DNA of 64,000 bases from Streptosporangium lutulentum (GTDB lineage Bacteria; Actinomycetota; Actinomycetes; Streptosporangiales; Streptosporangiaceae), in NCBI RefSeq assembly GCF_030811455.1, contig NZ_JAUSQU010000001.1:6138001-6202000 (forward strand). The letters run 5' to 3'. The notes under the pieces were generated by a model. It was given only the letters and a program-made list of their open reading frames with translations, ran no database searches and was not told the origin of the DNA. Shown in pieces: positions 51,017-60,672 of the stretch (the stretch's first letter is position 1; each line of letters opens with the position of its first letter). Position numbers and translations under genes: made by a program.

Positions 51017-51733
51017 CTATACGGCCTTGCGGGCCGAGGAGGTGAGCCCGGCCACGGCGGCGACGACCTCCGACGCGTTGGACAGGTCGGGCAGGACCAC
51101 GTCGGCGCCCGCCTCGTGGAGTTCGGCCGGAAGGGAACGCCCGGAGGCGACCCCGATCATCGCGGCCCCGGCGATCCTGGCGGCCTGGACGTCTCTGGCC
51201 GAGTCTCCGATCATGACGGTGTTGCCGCCGTCGAAGGTCCCGCCGTACTTCTGCCTGGCCCGGCCCTGCGCGACCTGGAGAAGGGTGGCCTTGGGGTAGA
51301 CCTCCTCGCCGTAGCCGCCGATCTCGAAGTCCACGTGCTTGTCGAGGCCGAAGGCGGTCAGCTTGTGCACGGCGTTGCTCCTGATCGTGCCGGTGAGCAC
51401 CGACTGGACCACACCGTCGAGTCTCGCCACGGCCTTCAGCGCGTCCCGGGCCCCGGCCATCATGCGCCCGTCCTTGGCCAGCCGCTTGCGGCGGGCGGCG
51501 AAGGCCTCGGCCAGCGCGTCCAGGAACCTCGGGAGGTGGTCGTCGTCGGCGACGACCCCGTTGATGGCGAGCATCTCGAAGACGATCTCGGAGTCCGGAC
51601 GGCCGTTGTGCTGGCTCAGCTTGACCAGGGGGCGGCCGGTGACCTTGTGAAAGGCTTCCGCGTACGCGTCACGGGCGACGATGGACACGTCGACCAGCGT
51701 GAGATCGATGTTCCAGAGAACGAGGCGGTTAAT
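51017..51733 (-). CDS. HAD-family phosphatase-like protein with Asn at the nucleophile position and apparent ATT start
   Basis: The conventional GTG (51688) would remove motif I. Extending in frame to ATT at 51733, which has GGGAGG 5 bases upstream, restores a full HAD protein of 238 residues beginning (M)NRLVLWNIDLTLVD. No ATG, GTG or TTG exists before an in-frame TAA. Motif I then reads WNIDLTLVD where the family has DxDxT, so the Asp nucleophile is Asn. Motif II is VLTGTIRS, and the motif III/IV region VMIGDSARDVQAA is normal. Cap domain about 15-95. It may be inactive, a binding protein, or the result of a recent point mutation. Followed by other HAD genes on the same strand. Confidence 0.72.
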   Translation of the reverse strand: MNRLVLWNIDLTLVDVSIVARDAYAEAFHKVTGRPLVKLSQHNGRPDSEIVFEMLAINGVVADDDHLPRFLDALAEAFAARRKRLAKDGRMMAGARDALKAVARLDGVVQSVLTGTIRSNAVHKLTAFGLDKHVDFEIGGYGEEVYPKATLLQVAQGRARQKYGGTFDGGNTVMIGDSARDVQAARIAGAAMIGVASGRSLPAELHEAGADVVLPDLSNASEVVAAVAGLTSSARKAV

Positions 51734-51826
51734 CGTGGCCTCCCGGAATGGGTGCGGATGCCCAGATTAGAGCCACGATTGTCCCCATTGTTGTTGTATG
51801 CGGGATCGGTACGGAATCGGCGGGCC

Positions 51827-52480
51827 TCAGGCGTGATCGATCGCGTTCGCGAGGGTGTCGACGACCGGGACGCCGAACGCCTCCAGGTCGACCCGGCTGG
51901 TCATGCCGCCGGTGTAGAGCACCGCCCGCGCCCCGACATGCTGCGCGGCGAGCGCGTCGTCCACGCTGTCGCCGATCACGAGGACGTCGGACGGGTCCAC
52001 GCCGAGCGCCGCGATATGGGCCACCATCGATTCGGCCTTGTGCCCGCCGGAGGGAACGGGCAGCCCGTCGGACGCGCTGCGCAGCCCGTCGATCCGGGTG
52101 AAGTGCCGGTCGATGCCGAGCTCGGCGATCTTGACCACCAGGCGATCGTGCATCCACATGGACAGCAGTGACTGCCTGCCGCCCGCTCTTTCCCAGCTCT
52201 GCAACGTGGAGAGCGCGTCCGCCGCGAGACCGCACTCCAGCATCAGCCGGTGGTAGTTCTCGTGGAAGCCCAGGTCGAGCCTCTCCCACTCGCCCTCGAA
52301 GAGCGAGCGGCCGAGCATGCGCTCGTAGGCCTTCCAGATCGGGCGCGTGTAGACCGCCCGGAAGCCGTCGGCGTCGTAGGAGCCCAGCCCGTAGGGCTCG
52401 AACACCGCGTTCGTCGCCCCGACAACTGCGTCAATGTCGTGAAAAAGTGTGCCGTTCCAGTCCCAAATAATGTGTCTCAT
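51827..52480 (-). CDS. HAD-superfamily hydrolase
   Basis: 217 residues. Motif I IIWDWNGTLF has Asp as nucleophile and Asn at +2; motif II is near SLLSMW, and motif IV VLVIGDSVDDALAAQ. A helical cap covers about 20-90. It probably dephosphorylates a small metabolite; the substrate is unknown. The ATG start has TTGGAGG upstream. It lies about 90 bases upstream of another HAD gene on the same strand. Confidence 0.87.
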   Translation of the reverse strand: MRHIIWDWNGTLFHDIDAVVGATNAVFEPYGLGSYDADGFRAVYTRPIWKAYERMLGRSLFEGEWERLDLGFHENYHRLMLECGLAADALSTLQSWERAGGRQSLLSMWMHDRLVVKIAELGIDRHFTRIDGLRSASDGLPVPSGGHKAESMVAHIAALGVDPSDVLVIGDSVDDALAAQHVGARAVLYTGGMTSRVDLEAFGVPVVDTLANAIDHA

Positions 52481-52580
52481 ATTGCCTCCAAGCGTAACCA
52501 AGCGCAGAGAATCACCGCAAAGGGGATAAAGCGACCGGCAATGCCGGTCGCGGAGGCTGCCGGGTCTTCCGGCGGGTCTC

Positions 52581-53087
52581 TCAGCCGACCAGGTCGGGAA
52601 TCTCCTGCGTGGCGTACCACAGGAGATCGTTCGCCTCGGCGCCGTCCACGACGAAGCGGGCGTCGTCGTCACCGCGGTCGGCCGCGGGCAGCGCGGCGAT
52701 GGCGGCCTCGGTGTCGGCGACCGCCGACAGGTCGTCCACGTGAACCGCGGCGACCTCCGTCAGCGGCACGGCCGCCGCGAGCCGTACCCGGGCGCGTTCT
52801 TCCAGGTCGGCGCCCACGCTCACGTCGCCGTCCGGCACGTCGACCGCGACGACCACCCGGCGCGCGGCCACGTCCAGCCCGTCGGCCCGATCGGCGGCGA
52901 GCATCCGCAGGGACGCCCTGGCCGCCTCGGTCAGGGCGACGTACTCCAACTCCTCGGTGTCACCCGAGGCGTACCACTCGGTCAACGCGGGGGTCACCGC
53001 GTAGCCGGTCAACGGGGCCGGGCCGAGCTCCCCCACGGTGACCACACGGGCCAGCGCCGGGAGCGTACACGGCAGGTAGACGCGCAT
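52581..53087 (-). CDS. Conserved actinobacterial protein, unknown function (DUF6912-like)
   Basis: 168 residues. MRVYLPCTLPALARVVTVGEL and YAVTPALTEWYASGDTEELEYVALTEAARASLRML are reminiscent of a conserved actinobacterial family that I associate with DUF6912. No catalytic motif, no signal or membrane segment; probably cytoplasmic. Rich in Ala, Asp and Val. It is in line with the HAD genes but 100 bases away. Confidence 0.7.
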   Translation of the reverse strand: MRVYLPCTLPALARVVTVGELGPAPLTGYAVTPALTEWYASGDTEELEYVALTEAARASLRMLAADRADGLDVAARRVVVAVDVPDGDVSVGADLEERARVRLAAAVPLTEVAAVHVDDLSAVADTEAAIAALPAADRGDDDARFVVDGAEANDLLWYATQEIPDLVG

Positions 53088-53308
53088 CCATGCCCTCGAT
53101 CTATTCCTTCGACCTCGGCGCCGGTTCGGCGCCGATCACGCATCGAGTGTGCCAGTCCCGGCGACCCGGTCGCGAGCTCAGGGCCGCGAAGCCACGCGAA
53201 CTCGAGGCCGCGAAGACCACGCGAACCGGCCCGTGTGCGGCCACCGGCGGGGAGCCCCCGGCACGGGTCCCTCAGGACGCCCCCGGCCGGCGGGAACTCC
53301 CCCCACCT

Positions 53309-53346
53309 CTCAAGGGAGCGCCCTCGGCTCAAGGGAGCGCCCTCGG
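53309..53346. repeat. Exact two-copy tandem repeat, 19-bp unit
   Basis: CTCAAGGGAGCGCCCTCGG occurs twice head-to-tail in the 293-base gap between the DUF6912-like gene and the third HAD gene. No gene is evident in that gap; each unit contains GAGCGC and could form a small stem. Confidence 0.75.
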
Positions 53347-53380
53347 CGCGAGGGGAACCGCGAGGAGGCTCCAGGGAAGG

Positions 53381-54025
53381 TCAGCGCAGGGGGACGCCGA
53401 GGAGCGTCTCCAGCTCGGCGATGGTCGGCTCGGGGTCGCGGTGGTGCACGCCGACGATGCCGAGTCGCCGGGCGGCCACGATGTTGGCCTCGATGTCGTC
53501 GACGAACACGCACTCCTGCCCGGCCAGGCCGATCTTGCCGAGCGCGTGCTCGAAGATCCTCGGCTCCGGCTTACGCATGCCGATCTCACCGGAGATGACG
53601 ATCTCGTCGAAGAAGTCCTCCCAGTCCTCCCGGGGATACTCGTTCGCCCAGGAGTTGGACAGCAGGCAGGTCCGCATCCCGGCGGCGCGTGCCTCGCGGA
53701 GCATGGCGTACATCGGCTCGACCCGCCGGAACCCGGCGAACATCCTGTTCAGCAGCCCCTCGGCGACCGGCTGCACGCCGTCCATCGTGATCAGCTGGGC
53801 GGCCAGCCTCCGCTCGAAGTCGAATCCGGAGATCTCTCCCCGCTCCAGCGCGTGGATCATGTTCTCGCCGTTGGCGGAGCCCTCGTAGGCGTGCGCGATG
53901 AGATCGCGCATCACATCGCGGTAGTGAGCGGCATCGAGCCGCTCGGCGACGATCCATTCCGCGATCGAATCGGACAGACCGGTGGTGAGCACGCCACCCC
54001 AGTCGATGAGCACACCCTTGAGCAT
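53381..54025 (-). CDS. HAD-IA-type hydrolase
   Basis: 214 residues. Motif I LIDWGGVLT, motif II CLLSNSWAN, Lys in GMRKPEPRIF, and motif IV CVFVDDIEANIVAAR match HAD subfamily IA enzymes such as epoxide-hydrolase N-terminal-like and sugar-phosphate phosphatases. In motif I the residue at +2 after the nucleophile is Gly (DWGG), as in that branch. GAGGAGACG before the ATG. Divergent from the acyl-CoA dehydrogenase at 54.2 kb. Confidence 0.87.
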   Translation of the reverse strand: MLKGVLIDWGGVLTTGLSDSIAEWIVAERLDAAHYRDVMRDLIAHAYEGSANGENMIHALERGEISGFDFERRLAAQLITMDGVQPVAEGLLNRMFAGFRRVEPMYAMLREARAAGMRTCLLSNSWANEYPREDWEDFFDEIVISGEIGMRKPEPRIFEHALGKIGLAGQECVFVDDIEANIVAARRLGIVGVHHRDPEPTIAELETLLGVPLR

Positions 54026-54223
54026 CTCGTCTCCTCGCCTGAATCCGTTCCCGGCTTCGAATCGGCTCGGCTCCCCACTGGAACCCGTTCCGAGCCCTGG
54101 GGCATCTCACCTTCCCGTTCGAGCCCGTTCCGGGCCGTGGGCCGACCATTCCCACTGAAACCCGTTCCAGATTAGGCATAGCCGGTGAACAACCGGAAAA
54201 GGGGTGGTGCCAAACTGGCCGTC
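54026..54223. promoter_or_regulatory. Control region with repeated GAAnCCGTTC palindromes
   Basis: 198 bases between the HAD and acyl-CoA dehydrogenase genes. TGAAACCCGTTCCA (54156-54169) fits all eight fixed positions of the KstR consensus. TGGAACCCGTTCCG (54079-54092) misses one. Degenerate copies (TGAATCCGTTCCC at about 54040 and TCGAGCCCGTTCCG at about 54119) bring the total to four. Binding is inferred; these could also be decayed copies of one site. Confidence 0.55.
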
Positions 54224-55426
54224 ATGGACTTCGCGCTCAGCCACAAGGCGGAGGAATACCTCGCCAACCTGACCGATTTCATGGTTTCCCACGTTTATCC
54301 GGCGGAGCCGGTCTATCACGCCTGGCGGCTCGCCAAGGGCCACGACAACCACGACCTGCCACCGGTCGTGGAGGAACTCAAGGCGGAGGCGCGCTCGCGC
54401 GGCCTGTGGAACCTGTTCCTGCCCGCCGAGTCGGACCTGTCGGTGCTCGACTACGCCAGTCTGGCCGAGGTCACCGGCCGCTCCGTCGACCTCGCCCCCG
54501 AGGCGCTGAACTGCGCGGCCCCCGACACCGGGAACATGGAGGTCCTGCACATGTTCGGCTCGCCCGAACAGCGGGATCGCTGGCTGAAGCCCCTGCTCGC
54601 CGGGGAGATCCGCTCGGCGTTCGCGATGACGGAGCCCGCCGTGGCCTCCAGCGACGCCACCAACATCGCCACCTCCATCACCCGTGACGGCTCCGAATAC
54701 GTGATCAACGGCCGCAAGTGGTTCATCACCGGCATGGCCGACCCACGCTGCGAGATCCTGATCGTGATGGGCAAGAGCAACCCGGACGCGCCTTCCCACC
54801 GCCAGCAGTCGATGATCCTGGTCCCGGTGGACACCCCGGGCGTGGAGGTCGTCCGGCATCTGCCGCTCTTCGGTTACCAGGAGCAGCACGGTCATTCCGA
54901 GATCGTCTTCACCGACGTCCGGGTGCCCGCCGCCAACCTGATCGCGGAGGAGGGCGACGGCTTCCGCGTCGCCCAGGCCCGCCTCGGACCCGGCCGGATC
55001 CATCACTGCATGCGTGCCATCGGCATGGCCGAACGCGCCCTGGAGCTGATGTGCGCCCGCGCCGCCAACCGGGTGGCCTTCGGCCAGACCCTCGCCCAGC
55101 AGGGCGTCGTCCAGCAGCAGATCGCCGAGTCGCGCCTGGCCATCGACCAGGCCCGGCTGCTCACCCTGAAGGCCGCCTGGATGATCGACACCGTGGGCGC
55201 CAAGGCCGCCGCCTCCGAGATCTCCGCCATCAAGGTCGTCGCACCCCGGATGGCCTGCGAGGTCATCGACCGGGCGATCCAGGTTCACGGCGGCATGGGG
55301 GTCTCCGACGACGTCCCGCTCGCCATGATGTACGCCCAGGCCCGCGCGATGCGCATCTTCGACGGCCCCGACGAGGTCCACATCCGTACGGTGGCCCGCC
55401 GCGAGCTCAAGCCCTACCTCTCCTAG
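54224..55426 (+). CDS. Acyl-CoA dehydrogenase
   Basis: 400 residues from ATG 54224 (MDFALSHKAEEYL); 13 upstream codons from GTG are unlikely. The FAD/substrate region is FAMTEPAVASSDATNIATSI, then YVINGRKWFITGMADPRC. The C-terminal part has VHGGMGVSDDVPLAMMYAQARAMRIFDGPDEVHIR. The catalytic base region in the fifth helix follows the ACAD-11/10-like pattern. It oxidises an acyl-CoA to the enoyl-CoA, passing electrons to ETF. Regulated, by inference, through the KstR-like repeats upstream. Confidence 0.9.
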   Translation: MDFALSHKAEEYLANLTDFMVSHVYPAEPVYHAWRLAKGHDNHDLPPVVEELKAEARSRGLWNLFLPAESDLSVLDYASLAEVTGRSVDLAPEALNCAAPDTGNMEVLHMFGSPEQRDRWLKPLLAGEIRSAFAMTEPAVASSDATNIATSITRDGSEYVINGRKWFITGMADPRCEILIVMGKSNPDAPSHRQQSMILVPVDTPGVEVVRHLPLFGYQEQHGHSEIVFTDVRVPAANLIAEEGDGFRVAQARLGPGRIHHCMRAIGMAERALELMCARAANRVAFGQTLAQQGVVQQQIAESRLAIDQARLLTLKAAWMIDTVGAKAAASEISAIKVVAPRMACEVIDRAIQVHGGMGVSDDVPLAMMYAQARAMRIFDGPDEVHIRTVARRELKPYLS

Positions 55427-55434
55427 CCGTCCGG

Positions 55435-55468
55435 GGCCCGGCCCGTCAGCACGCGGACGGGCCGGGCC
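55435..55468. terminator. Terminator between the acyl-CoA dehydrogenase and the GH3 gene
   Basis: Perfect 12-bp stem GGCCCGGCCCGT/ACGGGCCGGGCC, 10-base loop, in the convergent gap. Confidence 0.8.
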
Positions 55469-55519
55469 GCCTTCGGGTGTCCGGCCCGTACGGCTGCCGG
55501 GGCGGCGGCCGTACGGGAC

Positions 55520-56902
55520 TCAGCGCGCTCGTGTGGCGATGAGCTGGGCGACCTTGCGGTGCTCGGCGGAGCGCAGCACCCGCTCGGCCCTGGCCGGATC
55601 GGCGACCGGGGGCTTTCCCAGCAGGCCGCGGGCGGCCTTCAACGTCAGCAGCCGCCGGACGGACTGATCGAGTCGCTCATCGGAGATCTTCCCGGACTTC
55701 ACCGCGGTCAGCACCGCCTGGTAGGCCTCGGGGTAGTCCGGCGGCATCAGCAGCAGGTCCACCCCAGCCTGGATGGCCCGCACGGCGATTTCCCCGTCGC
55801 TGTACTTCTTGCGCACGGCCGCCATGTCCAGCGCGTCGGTCGAGACGACCCCGTCGAACCCGAGCTTTTCACGGAGCAGCCCGGTCAGGATCGGCTTGGA
55901 CAGCGTGGCCGGGTCACCCGACGGGTCGAGCTTGGGCATGACGACGTGTGCGCTCATGATCGCGTCTACGCCCTTGGCGATGGCCGCGGCGAACGGCGGG
56001 GCGTCCAGCTTGTTCCACTGGGAGCGGGAGTGCTGGATCACCGGCAGGCCGGTGTGGCTGTCCACGTTGGTGTCGCCGTGGCCGGGGAAGTGCTTGGCCG
56101 TGGCGGCGACCCCGGCGTCGTGGAAGCCGCTGACCGCGGCGCCGACCATCGACGCGACCTTCTGCGGGTTCGCGCCGTACGCCCGGGGGCCGATCACCGG
56201 GTTCTTCGGGTTGATGTTCACGTCGGCGACCGGGGCGAAGTCGAGGTTGATGCCGAGGGCGCGCAGTTCGGTGCCCGTCACCTTGGCCGCCTTGCGGGCC
56301 AGCGAGAGGTCGCCGGTGGCGCCGATGGTCGAGGCGCCGGGGATGTCGGTGACCAGCGGCGAGAGCCGGGAGACCTGACCGTTCTCCTGGTCGGCGCCGA
56401 TCAGGAGCGGGAGCTCCGACGACGCCTTCTGCAGCCCGTTGGTCAGCGTGACGATCTGCTTGACGTTCTTGACGTTGTCCGCCCAGGGGAACAGGATCAC
56501 CCCGCCCGGCCGGTACTTCGCGATCATCTTGGCCGGCGTGCCCACGCCGTACCGCGCCTGGTTCTCCCCCGAGACCGTGTCGGACGCCGGGCCGTACAGC
56601 ACGGGCATGAAGAGCTGCCCGACCTTCTCCTCCATGCTCAGCCCCGCGAGCGCCTCCTCCACCGCGCCTTTGCCCCCGGGAGGCTTGGACGTCACGGGGG
56701 CCGCGGAACTCTCGGGGTCCGCGGAACTCTCGGGCGCCGCCGAACCGTCGCCTTCGGGGACGTCACCCACCTCGCCACCCGGCTCTCCGCCCGCGGCCGG
56801 GACGGGGGCCCGGGCCGCCGTCCCCTGTCCGGCGCAACCGGCCATCACCGCCACCGCCGCCACGATCACTGCAAGACCAGTCGTACGCATGCACCGAGCC
56901 AT
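55520..56902 (-). CDS. GH3 beta-N-acetylglucosaminidase lipoprotein (NagZ type)
   Basis: 460 residues. Lipobox VMAG-C, then a Gly/Pro/Glu/Ser linker to about 95. The barrel carries GGVILFPWADN, the conserved KHFPGHGDTNVDSH (Asp-His pair that acts as acid/base in NagZ-type enzymes) and the nucleophile Asp in VVSTDALDM. It cleaves terminal GlcNAc from muropeptides or chitin-derived glycans outside the membrane, supplying GlcNAc to the neighbouring phosphotransferase genes. Start at ATG 56902 or 56890; a TAGCGT -10 just upstream would make a leaderless message from 56902. Confidence 0.9.
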   Translation of the reverse strand: MARCMRTTGLAVIVAAVAVMAGCAGQGTAARAPVPAAGGEPGGEVGDVPEGDGSAAPESSADPESSAAPVTSKPPGGKGAVEEALAGLSMEEKVGQLFMPVLYGPASDTVSGENQARYGVGTPAKMIAKYRPGGVILFPWADNVKNVKQIVTLTNGLQKASSELPLLIGADQENGQVSRLSPLVTDIPGASTIGATGDLSLARKAAKVTGTELRALGINLDFAPVADVNINPKNPVIGPRAYGANPQKVASMVGAAVSGFHDAGVAATAKHFPGHGDTNVDSHTGLPVIQHSRSQWNKLDAPPFAAAIAKGVDAIMSAHVVMPKLDPSGDPATLSKPILTGLLREKLGFDGVVSTDALDMAAVRKKYSDGEIAVRAIQAGVDLLLMPPDYPEAYQAVLTAVKSGKISDERLDQSVRRLLTLKAARGLLGKPPVADPARAERVLRSAEHRKVAQLIATRAR

Positions 56903-56997
56903 GCCCCACACGCTATCCGCGCGGCGGACCCGATGCCCCGGTCTTCACCGTGACGTTCGGCTCACATCAACCGGATCGGGCAGACGGGACACTCGGC

Positions 56998-58682
<1,685 letters not shown>

Positions 58683-58686
<4 letters not shown>

Positions 58687-58940
58687 GGCGCGGACGCTAT
58701 GTCGGCGAGTTGATCCAAGAGGTCGTCGGCCCCCTCACCCTCGGCCCTGATCACCACGCTGTCGCCCTCCCTGACGTCGAGCGCCAGGACCGCGAGAATG
58801 CTCTTGGCGTTCACCGGCTGACCGCTGCCCTTCGCGATGGTGACGTCCAGCGCCGCCTTGGCCGCGGCCTGCACGAATGTCGCGGCGGGACGGGCGTGCA
58901 GACCGACCTCGGCCTTGACGATGACTTGGCGCTCGGCCAC
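58683..58940 (-). CDS. ptsH: Phosphocarrier protein HPr
   Basis: 85 residues. Active-site His15 in EVGLHARPAATFV; Ser46 region in NAKSILAVLALDV. It relays phosphate from Enzyme I to EIIA. The GTG start has AGGAGG 6 bases upstream. A dre-like palindrome lies 26-41 bases upstream, so the ptsH-ptsI pair is probably a DasR target, as in Streptomyces. Confidence 0.97.
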
Positions 58941-58965
58941 GTGCTCCTCCTGCGAAGATCTGCCG

Positions 58966-58981
58966 GGCGGTCTAGACCGCC
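58966..58981 (-). promoter_or_regulatory. dre-like operator for DasR before ptsH
   Basis: GGCGGTCTAGACCGCC, a perfect 16-bp palindrome with the GGTCTAGACC core of the DasR-responsive element (consensus ACTGGTCTAGACCACT). It stands between ptsH and the HAD gene. Confidence 0.75.
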
Positions 58982-58985
58982 GGGC

Positions 58986-59624
58986 TCATTGGGTGTTCGG
59001 CAGGGGCCACTCGACCCCTGTCAGGTCCGCGACCACGAGATCGGCCTCGGTCAGTTCGGTGCCCGCGTGTGTTGTCGCCACGCCCACGCACGCCATACCT
59101 GCCGCCTTGGCCGCCGTGATACCGGCGATTGAGTCCTCAAAAACTACACAATGTGCCGGCTCAATCAGGAAACGGGCCGCGGCCAGCAGGAAGCCCTCCG
59201 GGTCCGGCTTCCCCACGACCACGTCCTCGGCGGACACGATCGTCCTGATCAGATCCCGGATCCCGACCTGGGTGAGCCGTTCCTCCGCCCAGTCCCGGGA
59301 GGCGGAGGTGACGACCGCGATCGGCGAGCCGTACGCGGAGACCTTGCGGACCAGATCCGCGGCGCCCGGCACCGGCACGACGTCGGGCAGGCCGGGACGG
59401 TCATGGAAGGAGAAGACCTCGGCGATCAGATCGGCGACCCGCTTTCCGGGGAAGAGGTGCGCCCTCTCGGTCAGGACGTCCCGCCCGCGCCGTCCCATGA
59501 AACCGCGCAGCACGATGTCGTCGTGCTCGACCCCGTGACTGTCGAGCAGCATCGCCCACATCGCCAGACTCCGCCGCTCACTGTTGATGAGCGTTCCGTC
59601 GAGATCGAAGAGCGCCGCCTTCAT
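58986..59624 (-). CDS. Beta-phosphoglucomutase-type HAD hydrolase
   Basis: 212 residues. Motif I ALFDLDGTLINS is canonical (DxDGT), motif II VVTSASRDW, Lys in VVGKPDPEGF, motif IV CVVFEDSIAGITAA. Sugar-phosphate phosphatases or phosphoglucomutases of this branch fit its position inside the sugar-uptake block; the exact sugar is unknown. It stands 45 bases upstream of ptsH on the same strand, with the dre-like site between. Confidence 0.88.
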   Translation of the reverse strand: MKAALFDLDGTLINSERRSLAMWAMLLDSHGVEHDDIVLRGFMGRRGRDVLTERAHLFPGKRVADLIAEVFSFHDRPGLPDVVPVPGAADLVRKVSAYGSPIAVVTSASRDWAEERLTQVGIRDLIRTIVSAEDVVVGKPDPEGFLLAAARFLIEPAHCVVFEDSIAGITAAKAAGMACVGVATTHAGTELTEADLVVADLTGVEWPLPNTQ

Positions 59625-59833
59625 GGTCGCACCAGCTTCCAGTCCTCGCCGCTCTCGGCGGTACGTCCGGTTTCACCGTGTCTCGGAGCCCTCACCGGGC
59701 CACGGCGCCGGGTCCGGCGCCCACCCACCGTACCCACCTCGGAAGTCCCGCCGAGCAGGAGGGCCGTCCTTTGGCCCGGTCCCTTCCCGCCTCCCCGCCG
59801 CCTCGAAACGCCCGCCCCGAAAGGCCTTCCGGT

Positions 59834-60280
59834 TCACGCCCACTCGAAGAGTTCGTCCCCCGCCTTCACCACGCCCTCGGCCACCCCGACCACCGTTCCC
59901 GCGACCGCGTCCAGCGCCACGACCGGGCAGACCGGCGAACGCCCGCCCGCCTCGATCACGGCGGGATCCCAGGCCACCACGGGCTGGCCCGCGCGCACCC
60001 GGTCCCCCTCGGCCGCGAGCAGTTCGAAGCCCTCGCCCTTGAGCTGCACCGTGTCGATACCCAGATGGACGAGGACCCCCCGGCCGTCATCGCCGACGAC
60101 GACGAACGCGTGCGGATGCAGCTTGACGATCGTGCCCGTGATGGGGGAGATCGCCCGGCCCGGCCCCCTGTCCGGTTCGATCGCCATCCCGGGCCCGACC
60201 AGACCTTCCGAGAACACCGGGTCGGGCACCGACCTGAGCTCCATGGCCGCCCCCGCCACCGGAGCCAGAACTGTGGTCAT
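59834..60280 (-). CDS. crr: PTS glucose-type EIIA component
   Basis: 148 residues: full EIIA-Glc fold with phospho-His in GVLVHLGIDTVQLKGEGF and the helper His in KLHPHAFVVV. It transfers phosphate from HPr to EIIB. Stand-alone EIIA, as in actinobacterial GlcNAc systems. AGGGGG before the ATG. Spaced 84 bases from the EIIB gene upstream on the same strand. Confidence 0.95.
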   Translation of the reverse strand: MTTVLAPVAGAAMELRSVPDPVFSEGLVGPGMAIEPDRGPGRAISPITGTIVKLHPHAFVVVGDDGRGVLVHLGIDTVQLKGEGFELLAAEGDRVRAGQPVVAWDPAVIEAGGRSPVCPVVALDAVAGTVVGVAEGVVKAGDELFEWA

Positions 60281-60364
60281 CGCACCCCCTTGGCATGTCC
60301 CCGCCCCCCCGGCCGTCCCCGTCCCCGGCCGTCCCCGCCCGTGCGGGCGGGGCGCCCGTCCCGC

Positions 60365-60607
60365 TCAGCGGATGCCGATGATGTCCTCGATGTCGCTGGC
60401 GATCGTGTCCGCCTCGGGGCCGACCACCACCTGGACGACGTTGCCCGCGGCCATCACACCGTGCGCCCCGGCCGCCTTGAGGGCCGTCTGATCGACCTTG
60501 GAGGCGTCGCGAACCTCGGTGCGGAGCCGGGTGATGCACGGTTCGATCTCGATGATGTTCTTCGCACCACCGAGTCCAGCGATGAGCGCGTCAGCGTCAG
60601 CCGCCAT
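60365..60607 (-). CDS. PTS EIIB component (glucose/GlcNAc family)
   Basis: 80 residues from ATG with TGGAGG 6 bases upstream. Phospho-cysteine in EPCITRLRTEVRD. A separate single-domain EIIB, like the IIB gene of the Streptomyces GlcNAc system. It receives phosphate from Crr and hands it to sugar on the EIIC in the operon beyond DasR. Confidence 0.93.
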   Translation of the reverse strand: MAADADALIAGLGGAKNIIEIEPCITRLRTEVRDASKVDQTALKAAGAHGVMAAGNVVQVVVGPEADTIASDIEDIIGIR

Positions 60608-60672
60608 GTCGGCCTCCAGTCGTAATCGGTCATGGTCGCAGGGCCACGACCAGGCTAAACGACGCCGTGCGA

